A DNA stretch of 64,000 nt, taken from contig CAWIJO010000007.1 in the NCBI GenBank assembly GCA_963836355.1, positions 558,001-622,000 on the forward strand. Direction: 5' to 3'. Below, piece by piece: positions 27,058 through 34,984 of the stretch. Each line of letters starts with the position of its first letter. Position 1 is the stretch's first letter. The notes beneath the pieces were generated by a model. The model saw only the letters and a program-made list of their open reading frames with translations. It was not told the origin of the DNA and searched no databases. A program made the position numbers and the translations under genes. The stretch is from Palsa-506 sp963836355 (GTDB lineage Bacteria; Actinomycetota; Actinomycetes; Streptosporangiales; Streptosporangiaceae).

Positions 27058-28503
27058 CTATGCGAGGGTGATCTGCGGGTACAGAGGGAAGGCCGCCAGC
27101 AGGTCGGCGGCTTCGCCGGAGACCTTCGCGGCGACCGCGGCGGCGAGGTCGTAGGTGGCTTTCGATGGCCGGCCGGCCGTGCTGGTGCCGGGCTGGGTGC
27201 TGGTGAGCACGGCGGTGATGAGCCCGGCGATCTGGTCCATCTCGGCCGGGCCGAGGCCGCGGGTGGTCAGCGCGGGGGTGCCGATGCGGATGCCGGAGGT
27301 GTACCAGGCGCCGTTGGGGTCGCGCGGGATCGCGTTGCGGTTGGTGACGATCCCGGCGTCCAGCAGGGCGGCCTCGGCTTGCCGGCCGGTGAGGCCGTGC
27401 GCGGACACGTCGAGCAGCAGCAGGTGGTTGTCGGTGCCGCCGGTGACCAGCCGGACGCCGCGGCGCAGCAGTCCCTCGGCGAGCGCGGCGGCGTTGCGGA
27501 CGACCCGCTGGGCGTAATCGCGGAAACCAGCCGTGCGGGCCTCGGCCAGGGCGACGGCCTTGGCGGCGATGATGTGCGGCAGCGGGCCGCCCAGCACCAT
27601 CGGGCAGCCCCGGTCGACCTGCTCGGCGAGTCCGGCGTGGCACAGCACCATCCCGCCGCGGGGGCCGCGCAGCGTCTTGTGCGTCGTGGTGGTGACGATG
27701 TGAGCATGCGGCATGGGGTCGAAGTCGCCGGACAGGACCTTCCCGGCGACCAGGCCGGCGAAGTGCGCCATGTCGACCAGCAGGGTCGCGCCGGTCTCGT
27801 CGGCGATTTCCCGCAGCACCGCGAAGTTGACCCGCCGCGGGTAAGCCGAATAACCACCGACCAGGATCAGCGGGCGGAACTCGCGGGCGGCGACGCGCAC
27901 GGCGCCGTAGTCGAGCAGGCCGGTGGCCGGGTCGGTGCCGTAGCTGCGCTGGCTGAACATCTTGCCCGAGATGTTGGGCCGGAACCCGTGCGTGAGGTGC
28001 CCGCCGGCGTCCAGGGACATGCCGAGCATCCGCTGGTCGCCAAGCTCGCGGCGGAGCACGGCCCAGTCCTGTTCGCTGAGGTCATTGACGTGCCGGGCCT
28101 GCGCGCGGGCCAGCGCCGGCGCCTCCACCCGCTGGGCCAGCACGGCCCAGAACGCGACCAGGTTGGCGTCGACGCCCGAATGCGGCTGCAGGTAGGCGTG
28201 CGGGGCGCCGAACAGCGCGCGGGCGTGCTCGGCGGCGATGGCCTCCACCGCGTCGACCTGCTCGCAGCCGGCGTAGAAACGGCGGCCGATGGTGCCCTCG
28301 GCGTACTTGTCGCTGAACCAGTTCCCCATCGCCAGCAACGTGGCGGGTGAGGCGTAGTTCTCGCTCGCGATGAGCTTGAGCGAGCCGCGCTGGGCGGCCA
28401 GCTCGGCGGCGATGGTCTCGGCGATGCGTGGCTCGGCAGCCCGCACGACGTCCAGGCCGGCACTGAACGCGACCGATTCCGCGGTGGGTGCTGGCGTGGG
28501 CAT
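27058..28503 (-). CDS. glyA: Serine hydroxymethyltransferase
   Basis: 481 residues from ATG 28503, with GGAGG just upstream. It converts serine and tetrahydrofolate to glycine and 5,10-methylene-THF. Visible landmarks: LIASENYASPATLLAMGN, NKYAEG-type DKYAEGTIGRRFYAGCE, the PLP-lysine motif TTTTHKTLRGPRGG, and GGTDNHLLLLD. The protein is ~50 residues longer than the E. coli enzyme, as in the second glyA type of actinobacteria. A ZTP riboswitch lies directly upstream, tying expression to one-carbon/purine stress. Confidence 0.95.
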   Translation of the reverse strand: MPTPAPTAESVAFSAGLDVVRAAEPRIAETIAAELAAQRGSLKLIASENYASPATLLAMGNWFSDKYAEGTIGRRFYAGCEQVDAVEAIAAEHARALFGAPHAYLQPHSGVDANLVAFWAVLAQRVEAPALARAQARHVNDLSEQDWAVLRRELGDQRMLGMSLDAGGHLTHGFRPNISGKMFSQRSYGTDPATGLLDYGAVRVAAREFRPLILVGGYSAYPRRVNFAVLREIADETGATLLVDMAHFAGLVAGKVLSGDFDPMPHAHIVTTTTHKTLRGPRGGMVLCHAGLAEQVDRGCPMVLGGPLPHIIAAKAVALAEARTAGFRDYAQRVVRNAAALAEGLLRRGVRLVTGGTDNHLLLLDVSAHGLTGRQAEAALLDAGIVTNRNAIPRDPNGAWYTSGIRIGTPALTTRGLGPAEMDQIAGLITAVLTSTQPGTSTAGRPSKATYDLAAAVAAKVSGEAADLLAAFPLYPQITLA

Positions 28504-28528
28504 GCCGGAACCTCCTCGATAGAGATCG

Positions 28529-28616
28529 CAAGGCCCAGGCGCACGGCACGATGACACGATCCGGGCCGCTTCCCGATGGTTATCCATCCCGGCGCGCCAG
28601 TCACGGCCCAGCCCGA
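28529..28616 (-). ncRNA. ZTP (pfl) riboswitch controlling glyA
   Basis: On the minus strand the leader contains GGGCCGUGACUGGCG, the UGGAUAACCAUC hairpin, CGGGAAGCGGCCC closing the first domain, and after a linker GCGCCUGGGC, the conserved second half of the ZMP/ZTP-binding RNA. The order and spacing match the pfl consensus, and glyA is one of the commonest pfl-controlled genes. ZTP and ZMP build up when 10-formyl-THF is short, which turns expression on. It ends about 25 nt before the glyA start, so control may act on translation or on an overlapping hairpin. Confidence 0.92.
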
Positions 28617-28661
28617 AATCGTAACAGTGCAGCAAGTCGCGCGCCGGGTCGTTCCCGTCGC

Positions 28662-29738
28662 CTACCCCTCCGAGATCCTGACGACCCGCCTGCCGATGTA
28701 GGGCGAGCCGCGGTCGAAAACCGTCGCGAGGGCCTCGGGTGCGCTCTGCAGGCCCTCGAACTCGCTGACCACCGCCCGCAGCCGATTCGCGCGCAGCAGC
28801 GCCGCGAGCTCCGCGCGGATGGGATACAGCCGCTGCGGGTAGTAGTCGCTGACGATATAGCCCCGCAAGGTGATCCGCTTGAACACCGCGTCGCGCAGGT
28901 CGGCGCCCGCGTCGGGATCCTCCGGGCGGGCGTAGCTGCTGACTGACCCGCACAACACGACGCTGCCATAGTTCTTGAGCACCGACAGCGCGAGCGTGAG
29001 CTGACGACCGCCGACGTTGTCGAAGAACAGGTCGATGCCCTCGCCGGCGGCCCGCTTAAGACGCTCCGGGAATGCGGGATCGCGGTAGTCGACCGCGACG
29101 TCGGCGCCCAGCACCTGCGCGGCATGATCGGTGCGCTGCCTGCCGCCCGCGATGGCCACAACGCGCGCGCCCGCGGCCTTGGCGAGCTGGACCGCCACAC
29201 CGCCGACAGCGCCGGTGGCGGCGCTGACGAGCACGCTGCTGCCAGCCCGCACGCGGCCGATGTCGTGGATCCCCACGTAGGCGGTCACGCCGGTCGTGCT
29301 CAGGACGCTGATCCACTCCAGCGGGCCGCCGAGCGCCGGATCCGCGATCTCGGTAGGCGCGATCGTGGCGGTGGCATAGGCCTGCCAGCCAGTGTAGGTC
29401 GCAACCTGCGCGCCCACCGGCACCTCGGGGTCCTCGGAGGCCACGACTACCCCGACGCTGTTAGCCGGCACTGGCTCGCCGATGGCCACCGGCGTGACTT
29501 CGGACGAGCCGCGCAGCATCCGCAGCTGGTACGGATCGACGCTGGTGACGACGTTGCGCACCACGACCTCGCCAGGGCCGGGCGCCCGCAGCGGCCGCCG
29601 CTGCGGCGTTAGGTCGCCGGGAAGCAGCGCGGCCCCCGGGCGGCGGTGCAGGACGATGACGTCGGCATGGCTCGGCAAGGACATGCCCAAGTCCTTTGCT
29701 CGCGGACCCGAACCCGGCGGGGTGGCGGGCTGTGTCAT
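28662..29738 (-). CDS. Zinc-independent MDR-family NADP-dependent oxidoreductase (prostaglandin-reductase/curcumin-reductase type)
   Basis: About 358 residues. GroES-like N-terminus (GPGEVVVRNVVTSVDPYQLRM) and Rossmann half with SAATGAVGGVAVQLAKAAGARV and IDLFFDNVGGRQL, typical of double-bond reductases acting on enones. No zinc-binding Cys cluster is seen. AAGGAGGA directly abuts tandem ATGATG; the second ATG (29738) has the better distance. It is an independent leftward unit, 45 bp upstream of the riboswitch. Confidence 0.88.
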   Translation of the reverse strand: MTQPATPPGSGPRAKDLGMSLPSHADVIVLHRRPGAALLPGDLTPQRRPLRAPGPGEVVVRNVVTSVDPYQLRMLRGSSEVTPVAIGEPVPANSVGVVVASEDPEVPVGAQVATYTGWQAYATATIAPTEIADPALGGPLEWISVLSTTGVTAYVGIHDIGRVRAGSSVLVSAATGAVGGVAVQLAKAAGARVVAIAGGRQRTDHAAQVLGADVAVDYRDPAFPERLKRAAGEGIDLFFDNVGGRQLTLALSVLKNYGSVVLCGSVSSYARPEDPDAGADLRDAVFKRITLRGYIVSDYYPQRLYPIRAELAALLRANRLRAVVSEFEGLQSAPEALATVFDRGSPYIGRRVVRISEG

Positions 29739-29897
29739 CATTCCTCCTTAAGCAGGGCTGATCATCTACTGGTAGGCACTTGGACCCCGGTCGGCTATGC
29801 GCTCCTAGACTTTCATGATGTATGGCGCGAATGTGGATGCCAGACAAGCACTGGTAGCACACCAGCCACTGGCATCTACAGGAGAGGACTGGCGGTC

Positions 29898-30341
29898 GTG
29901 GACATGAAGCTTGAGGTTGTGGTGCTGCCGGTCGCTGATGTGGACCGGGCCAAGGATTTCTACAAGGCACTGGGATGGCGGGAGGATGCCGACTTCGCTA
30001 CCAGCGAGGACTTCCGGGTGGTGCAGCTAACGCCTCCGGGCTCGGCATGCTCGGTCATCTTCGGCACCGGGGTGACCTCGGCCGCGCCGGGCTCGGCGCA
30101 GGGACTGCAGCTCACCGTGACCGACATCGAGGCAGCCCGGGCCGAGCTGGTCGCCTGCGGCGCCGAGATGAGCGAGGTGTTCCATGATGCGGGCGGGGTG
30201 TTCCACCACGCCGGGACCGCAGCGCGGGTACCTGGCCCGGCTCCGGATCATCAAAGCTACGGCTCGTTTGCCTCGTTCGCCGACCCGGACAGCAACGGCT
30301 GGCTGCTCCAGGAGATCAGCACCCGCCTTCCGGGCCGGTGA
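29898..30341 (+). CDS. VOC-family (glyoxalase/bleomycin-resistance) protein
   Basis: About 147 residues; GTG 29898 or ATG 29904 after GGAGAGG. Two beta-alpha-beta-beta-beta modules: MKLEVVVLPVADVDRAKDFY opens the first and LQLTVTDIEAARAELVACGA the second, ending FADPDSNGWLLQEI. VOC proteins bind a metal and act as lyases, dioxygenases or drug-binding proteins; the substrate is unknown. It is the first gene of an apparent operon with a 55-residue protein and a flavin disulfide reductase. Confidence 0.85.
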   Translation: MDMKLEVVVLPVADVDRAKDFYKALGWREDADFATSEDFRVVQLTPPGSACSVIFGTGVTSAAPGSAQGLQLTVTDIEAARAELVACGAEMSEVFHDAGGVFHHAGTAARVPGPAPDHQSYGSFASFADPDSNGWLLQEISTRLPGR

Positions 30342-30407
30342 TCGCACCGGACCTGGTTAGTGCCCGGCCCGGTCGCCGGGCCGCTGTTGGCTTAGCAAGG
30401 AGACCCA

Positions 30408-30575
30408 GTGCAGACATCATTTGATTCCGCGTCCGACCTGGCCGGAGCTCTCCGGCGCGCGGCGGCGGCGCACGGCCGACACGAGGAGCGGACCGGGCAG
30501 CCGGATCCGGACTGGCCGGACTGGTACGCCGAGTACATGGTTCGGGAGCAGGCCGGCGAGGAGCTACCCAAGTGA
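30408..30575 (+). CDS. 55-residue conserved small protein translationally coupled to a flavoprotein reductase
   Basis: GTG 30408 after AAGGAG (30397-30402). The acidic/aromatic peptide contains LAGALRRAAAAHGRHEERTG and PDPDWPDWYAEYMVREQAG. The stop TGA (30573-30575) overlaps the next gene's ATG (30575) as TGATG. The Trp/Tyr-rich C-terminus and strict coupling suggest it works with the VOC protein or the reductase. No function is known to me. Confidence 0.7.
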   Translation: MQTSFDSASDLAGALRRAAAAHGRHEERTGQPDPDWPDWYAEYMVREQAGEELPK

Positions 30576-31936
30576 TGAGCGACTACGACGTCATCGTCAT
30601 CGGCGGCGGGTCGCCGGGCGAGCACTGCGTCGGCGAGCTGGCCGACGGCGGGCTGCGGGTGGCCCTGGTCGAGCGTGCGCTGGTCGGGGGCGAGTGCTCC
30701 TACTGGGCCTGCATCCCGTCCAAGACGCTGCTGCGGCCCGGTGAGGCGGCGCAGGCTGCGCGCGACGCGGCGGCCACCGCGCAGGTCGATGCCGGGGCAG
30801 CGCTGGCCTGGCGTGACTTCATGGTCTCGGACTACTCCGACGCCGGCCAGCAAAGCTGGCTGGGGGGCAAGGGCATCGACCTGCTGCGTGGCCACGGCAA
30901 GCTCGCCGGGCCGGGCGTGGTCGAGGTCGACGGCGTGCGCCATACCGCCGGGCATGTGGTGGTGGCGACTGGCTCGGATCCGGTCGTGCCGCCCGTCCCG
31001 GGCCTGCCTGAGCTGGCGGGCGTGTGGACCAACCGCGAGGTGACCGGCATGAAGGCCATCCCGCGCCGGCTGCTCATCCTGGGCGGTGGGCCGGTCGGTG
31101 CCGAGATGGCCCAGGCCGTGCGCCGCCTGGGCGGCGAGGTGGCCCTGGTCGAGGCCGCCGGGCACGTGCTCGCCCGCGAGCCCGCGCCGCTGGGCGAGGC
31201 GCTCGGCGAGGTCCTGCGCCGCGACGGCATCGAACTGGCCCTCGGCGCGCACGCCATCGCCGCGCGGCGCGACGGCGAAGACTACGTCCTGGCGCTCGAC
31301 AACGGCAGCGAGCTGCACGGTGACCGCTTGCTCGTTGCCACCGGCCGGCGCCCGCGCGTCGATGGGCTCGGCCTGGAAACAGTAGGCGTCAAAGCCGACG
31401 GCCACGGCATCCCGGTCGACGCGCGCATGCGGGCCGGCCAGCGGCTGTGGGCCATCGGCGACGTCACCGGCGTGCGGCTGCTGACCCACGTCGGCAAGTA
31501 CCAGGGCGACATCGTCGCCGCGAACATCCTCGGCGAGCCCCGCGAGGCCCACTACGAGGCCGTGCCGGACGTCGTCTACACCGACCCGCAAGCAGCCTCC
31601 GTCGGCGCGGCCGAGGCCCGGTTCAGCGCCTCCGCCCTGGTATCCGAGGTAGCCAAGACCGCCACCTACACCCGCGCCTACGCCGAATCCAATGGCTTCT
31701 TGACCCTGCTCAGCGATGGCCAGCGGCTCACCGGCGCCTACGCGCTCGGCCCGGAGGCCGGCGAATGGCTGCAGCAGGCCACTCTGGCCATCCGCGCCCG
31801 CATCCCCCTCGACACCCTGCGCGATGTGATCCAGCCCTTCCCCACCTTCTCCGAAATTTACGTCGCCGCCCTCAAGGCACTCCACAACCAGGTCACCGCC
31901 GCCAGCCAGCCAGCCGACCGGAAAACCCCGGCCTGA
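30575..31936 (+). CDS. FAD-dependent pyridine nucleotide-disulfide oxidoreductase (dihydrolipoamide dehydrogenase/mercuric reductase-like)
   Basis: 453 residues. The FAD-binding start is VIVIGGGSPGEHC, the redox-active disulfide is in GGECSYWACIPSKTLL, the NAD(P)-binding loop is LLILGGGPVGAEMAQAVRR, and the second FAD segment is LWAIGDVTGV. The C-terminal dimerisation domain lacks the usual His-x-x-x-x-Glu-Pro active-site pattern in obvious form, so the electron acceptor may not be a dithiol. ATG 30575 is coupled to the 55-residue protein upstream. Confidence 0.88.
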   Translation: MSDYDVIVIGGGSPGEHCVGELADGGLRVALVERALVGGECSYWACIPSKTLLRPGEAAQAARDAAATAQVDAGAALAWRDFMVSDYSDAGQQSWLGGKGIDLLRGHGKLAGPGVVEVDGVRHTAGHVVVATGSDPVVPPVPGLPELAGVWTNREVTGMKAIPRRLLILGGGPVGAEMAQAVRRLGGEVALVEAAGHVLAREPAPLGEALGEVLRRDGIELALGAHAIAARRDGEDYVLALDNGSELHGDRLLVATGRRPRVDGLGLETVGVKADGHGIPVDARMRAGQRLWAIGDVTGVRLLTHVGKYQGDIVAANILGEPREAHYEAVPDVVYTDPQAASVGAAEARFSASALVSEVAKTATYTRAYAESNGFLTLLSDGQRLTGAYALGPEAGEWLQQATLAIRARIPLDTLRDVIQPFPTFSEIYVAALKALHNQVTAASQPADRKTPA

Positions 31937-31945
31937 CCGGGGGGC

Positions 31946-33237
31946 TCACGTAGCCACCCCTCCGATCATCAGATGCCGATCGAACCACGCTTGGGTTTGT
32001 TGAAGTGCGTCGAGCAGATGCGCGCGCTCGACCGGCAGGTGACCCTCCCGCGGGTAGACGACCAGCTCAGACGCGAACGCGTGGCCCCGGCCGGTGCTCC
32101 CTCGCGGGTTCGGCAGCAGGACCGCGTAGCCGGCCACGGCAAGCAGGACCGCGTTCGGTTCCGAGTCGGAGAACACGGCGTTCCAGCACCACGTCGGCCC
32201 CCCGTGCACGAGCGCGAGCATCGGCAAGGGGCCGGTTGCGCCCGCCGGCGTCAACAGCCGCCCCTCGATCCCGAGGCCATCAGCCGAGGTCCAGCGGATG
32301 GTACGGACGTCGGGAAACTCGACCCCATCGACGATCTCGTCGTTGAACGAGGTGAGACGGACCCAGGTGCCGCCGGCGGGGTCGAACCGGGCGAGCTCCG
32401 GCCAAGGGTCGGAGACGGAGCCGTTCGCGAGGTCGGCCAAGACGCTGCCGTTGACCAGCGCGGGGTCGCTGGAGTAGCCCTCGATCGCCGAGGCGTGCCG
32501 TCCATCCGGCGACAGGGCGAGTCCCTCGAGCTGCTACCGGGGCTCGTAAAATATGTCCGCGGTCCGGGCCTGGAAATCCAGGCGGGCGAGCCTGGAGCGG
32601 TACCAGCCATTGCCGGTTGGGTTGTCCGCGACGATGGCGACGGCCGTAGAACCCGAACCGTCCCAGCCGACCTCCCACACGCTCCATCCGGGGGGCTCAG
32701 CTCAGTCACGTCGCCCGTTATCAGATCAACCATCAGCAGGCGGCGCCACGCACCGCTCGGACGTCGGATCCCCGCTCAAGATCTGATGCGCCGCCGGTGA
32801 CGAATGTCCCGGACACCTCGCGGGAATACGAGCCCGGATCGGCGGCGGCGACTAGCAGACGGTGGCCGTCGTCCGACCAGACCAGTTGCTCGGCCGATTC
32901 CCGGAAGCTCGCCGCGAGGGCCGGCTTCTCGCCGGGCACCATCGTGTAGGGGAGGTGGTGGCCGCCACGGCGCGATCCGAGATGTAGGCCAGCCGCGATC
33001 CGTCCGGTGACCAGATGGGATGGGTGTCTGCCCAGGGCCGTCGGTGAGCCGAACTGGATCCGCGTCCCCCTCGGCAATCCAGAGGTCGCTCGGCTGTGTT
33101 ACCCCGTGTTCGGAAACCACCGCGTGCAAGGTGAACGCGAACCGGGACCCGCCGGGCGCGAATTCGATCTCCATCGGCGTGCGAACCGCCAGCAGGCGCA
33201 CCGCGGTCGGCCGGTGCCCTGCACCTCGGTCGGTCAT
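31946..33237 (-). pseudogene. S9-family (acylaminoacyl/prolyl oligopeptidase) peptidase, heavily degraded
   Basis: Pieces of one gene lie in order across several frames. N-terminal MEIEFAPGGSRFAFTLHAVV and LWIAEGDADPVRLTDGPGQT are followed by propeller fragments (SAEQLVWSDDGHRLLVAAAD), an internal TGA near 32533-32535, and the hydrolase part LALVHGGPTWCWN and YAVLLPNPRGSTGRGHAFA. From there the sequence jumps to the C-terminal His region YPREGHLPVERAHL. The nucleophile GxSxG and catalytic Asp are deleted. It cannot be active. Confidence 0.85.
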
Positions 33238-33352
33238 GTCCGGTTTCCCTAGCGTGCCGTGAGGGGCTACGCGGGAAGCCATACTGAGCCCCTGCACTAT
33301 ACTTCTGCCTGGCAGTCCTGACATTTTTACGCGAGCGGTCGAGGATGTCGCC

Positions 33353-33748
33353 ATGACTAGCCGCATATCGCACACCTCATTCGACGCCACCAACGCCTAC
33401 GCGCAGTCGATCTTCTGGTCGCAGGTGCTGGATTTCGTTGAAGATCCTGACGATCCGAACGAGCCGGGGCACGAGGAATGCCTGATCACCTCGCGCGACC
33501 GGAGCCAGCTCTTGCTGTTCATCACGGTTCCAGACGACAAGCAGGTGAAGAACCGGGTGCACCTCGATGTGCGCCCGGTGGACCGCACCCGCGAGCAGGA
33601 GGCCGAGCGGATCCTCGCGCTGGGAGCGTCGCAGCTAGCCGACCGCCGGCGGCCCGATGGCAGCGGCTGGATCACGCTCGCCGACCCCGAGGGCAACGAG
33701 TTCTGCATCCTGTCAAGGGACCCGGCCGGCCTGGGAGCAACCGTCTGA
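33353..33748 (+). CDS. VOC-family protein
   Basis: 131 residues from ATG 33353. It has VOC modules with ISHTSFDATNAYAQSIFWSQV, HLDVRPVDRTREQEAERI and WITLADPEGNEFCILS, the typical closing strand with a metal-ligand Glu. It is related to the dioxygenase-like proteins common in actinobacteria. It is followed by a 39-residue ORF and an MBL-fold hydrolase with short or overlapping junctions. Confidence 0.87.
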   Translation: MTSRISHTSFDATNAYAQSIFWSQVLDFVEDPDDPNEPGHEECLITSRDRSQLLLFITVPDDKQVKNRVHLDVRPVDRTREQEAERILALGASQLADRRRPDGSGWITLADPEGNEFCILSRDPAGLGATV

Positions 33749-33776
33749 CAACATTGATGGTCTGGAGGACGTGAAC

Positions 33777-33896
33777 ATGGCCAGCATCGATCCGCTCCAC
33801 TTCCTTGCTGACGAGGATTTCCGTGGCGGCTTCGCCGGCCTCATCGGCGGCGTCCGCGTGAGCACCCCGGTGAAGCCGACGCAGGAGTACTCCTGA
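33777..33896 (+). CDS. 39-residue small ORF coupled to an MBL-fold hydrolase
   Basis: ATG 33777 has GGAGG (33764-33768) 8 bp upstream; GTG 33771 is an alternative. The peptide begins MASIDPLHFLADEDFRGGF and ends STPVKPTQEYS. Its TGA overlaps the MBL gene's ATG as TGATG. There is no signal peptide and no Cys. It could be a tiny accessory protein, a leader ensuring coupled translation, or a relic of a longer N-terminus. No homologue is recognised. Confidence 0.5.
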   Translation: MASIDPLHFLADEDFRGGFAGLIGGVRVSTPVKPTQEYS

Positions 33897-34984
33897 TGTG
33901 CGACTCGCCAGCAGATCAGCGACAGGTCGCCACGGCCGTTCCGCGCCCCGCTGCCGGATCCGCGGTCGATCCGATAGCGCTGGAGCCGGTCGATGAGATC
34001 GTGATCACGACTCTGGTCGACAACGTGTACGACGCCCTGCTGACCGGCGACGAACGCACCACGCGAGCATCCTTCAGCGCCGGCCTGGCCCAGGCCCCGC
34101 AATTCGAGACCGGGGCGACGAAGGTCGGGCTGATGGCCGAGCACGGGTTCTCCGCGCTGGTCAGCGTGCGCCGCGGCGGTACCACGACAACGCTGATTTT
34201 CGATACCGGATTGTCCCCCGACGCGATGATCACCAACGCCGGCCGGCTCGGCGCCGACCTATCCCAAGTCCAGGCGGTGGTCCTCAGCCACGGCCACTTC
34301 GACCACGCCGGAGGCTTGGCCGGACTGGCCGGAAAGCACGGGACCCGGTCGCTGCCGATGGTGGTCCACCCGATGATCTGGACACGCCGGCGCCTGGCAG
34401 TGCCTGGCCGCGAGCCCGACGAGCTGCCGACACTGAGCAAGCGGGCCCTGGCAGGCGAGGGCTTCACGGTAATCGAACGCCGGGAGCCCTCGCTGCTGGT
34501 GGGCGGCTGCATTCTGATCACCGGAGAGGTCGACCGGACCACTGAGTTCGAGCGCGGCATGCCGGCTGCCCACCAGGAGTGGACCGGCTCGCGATGGCAG
34601 CACGACCCCCTGGTCGTCGATGATCAGGCCCTCGTCGCGCACGTACGGGGACGCGGCTTGGTGGTGCTGACCGGCTGCGGGCACGCCGGACCCATCAACA
34701 TCGTGCGCCACGCGCAGCGGCTCACCGCTGTGCCCGTGCTGCACGCACTGCTCGGTGGCCTGCACCTCAGCGGCCCCGCGTTCGAGCCCTTCATCGATCG
34801 CACCGTCGATGCGCTCACCCACATGACGCCCGATCTCATCGTGCCCGGGCACTGCACTGGGTGGCGCGCACAGCATGCACTAGCAGCGGCCATGCCCGAT
34901 GCCTGGGTCGCGGGCAGCAGCGGCTCGTCATTCCGGCTCACCGCGCCGCGCACGCAGTTCACCCGGCACCCCGATGGTCTTTGA
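33896..34984 (+). CDS. MBL-fold metallohydrolase
   Basis: 362 residues. The metal-binding motif is SHGHFDHAGG near residue 130. Further ligand regions are TGCGHAGPINIV and HLLGGLHL-like ALLGGLHLSG, with VPGHCTGWRA near the end. This arrangement is like the dihydropteroate-synthase-type MBL proteins (archaeal and bacterial 7,8-dihydropterin-6-methyl-processing-like family). Substrate unknown. Its last ~57 bp overlap the 3' end of the convergent LAL regulator gene. Confidence 0.85.
   Translation: MCDSPADQRQVATAVPRPAAGSAVDPIALEPVDEIVITTLVDNVYDALLTGDERTTRASFSAGLAQAPQFETGATKVGLMAEHGFSALVSVRRGGTTTTLIFDTGLSPDAMITNAGRLGADLSQVQAVVLSHGHFDHAGGLAGLAGKHGTRSLPMVVHPMIWTRRRLAVPGREPDELPTLSKRALAGEGFTVIERREPSLLVGGCILITGEVDRTTEFERGMPAAHQEWTGSRWQHDPLVVDDQALVAHVRGRGLVVLTGCGHAGPINIVRHAQRLTAVPVLHALLGGLHLSGPAFEPFIDRTVDALTHMTPDLIVPGHCTGWRAQHALAAAMPDAWVAGSSGSSFRLTAPRTQFTRHPDGL

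Noticed and set aside
33777..33896. Ribosomally made modified peptide (RiPP) precursor
   Set aside because: No modifying enzyme, protease or exporter is adjacent, and an MBL hydrolase alone does not define a RiPP cluster. Reported only as a coupled small ORF.
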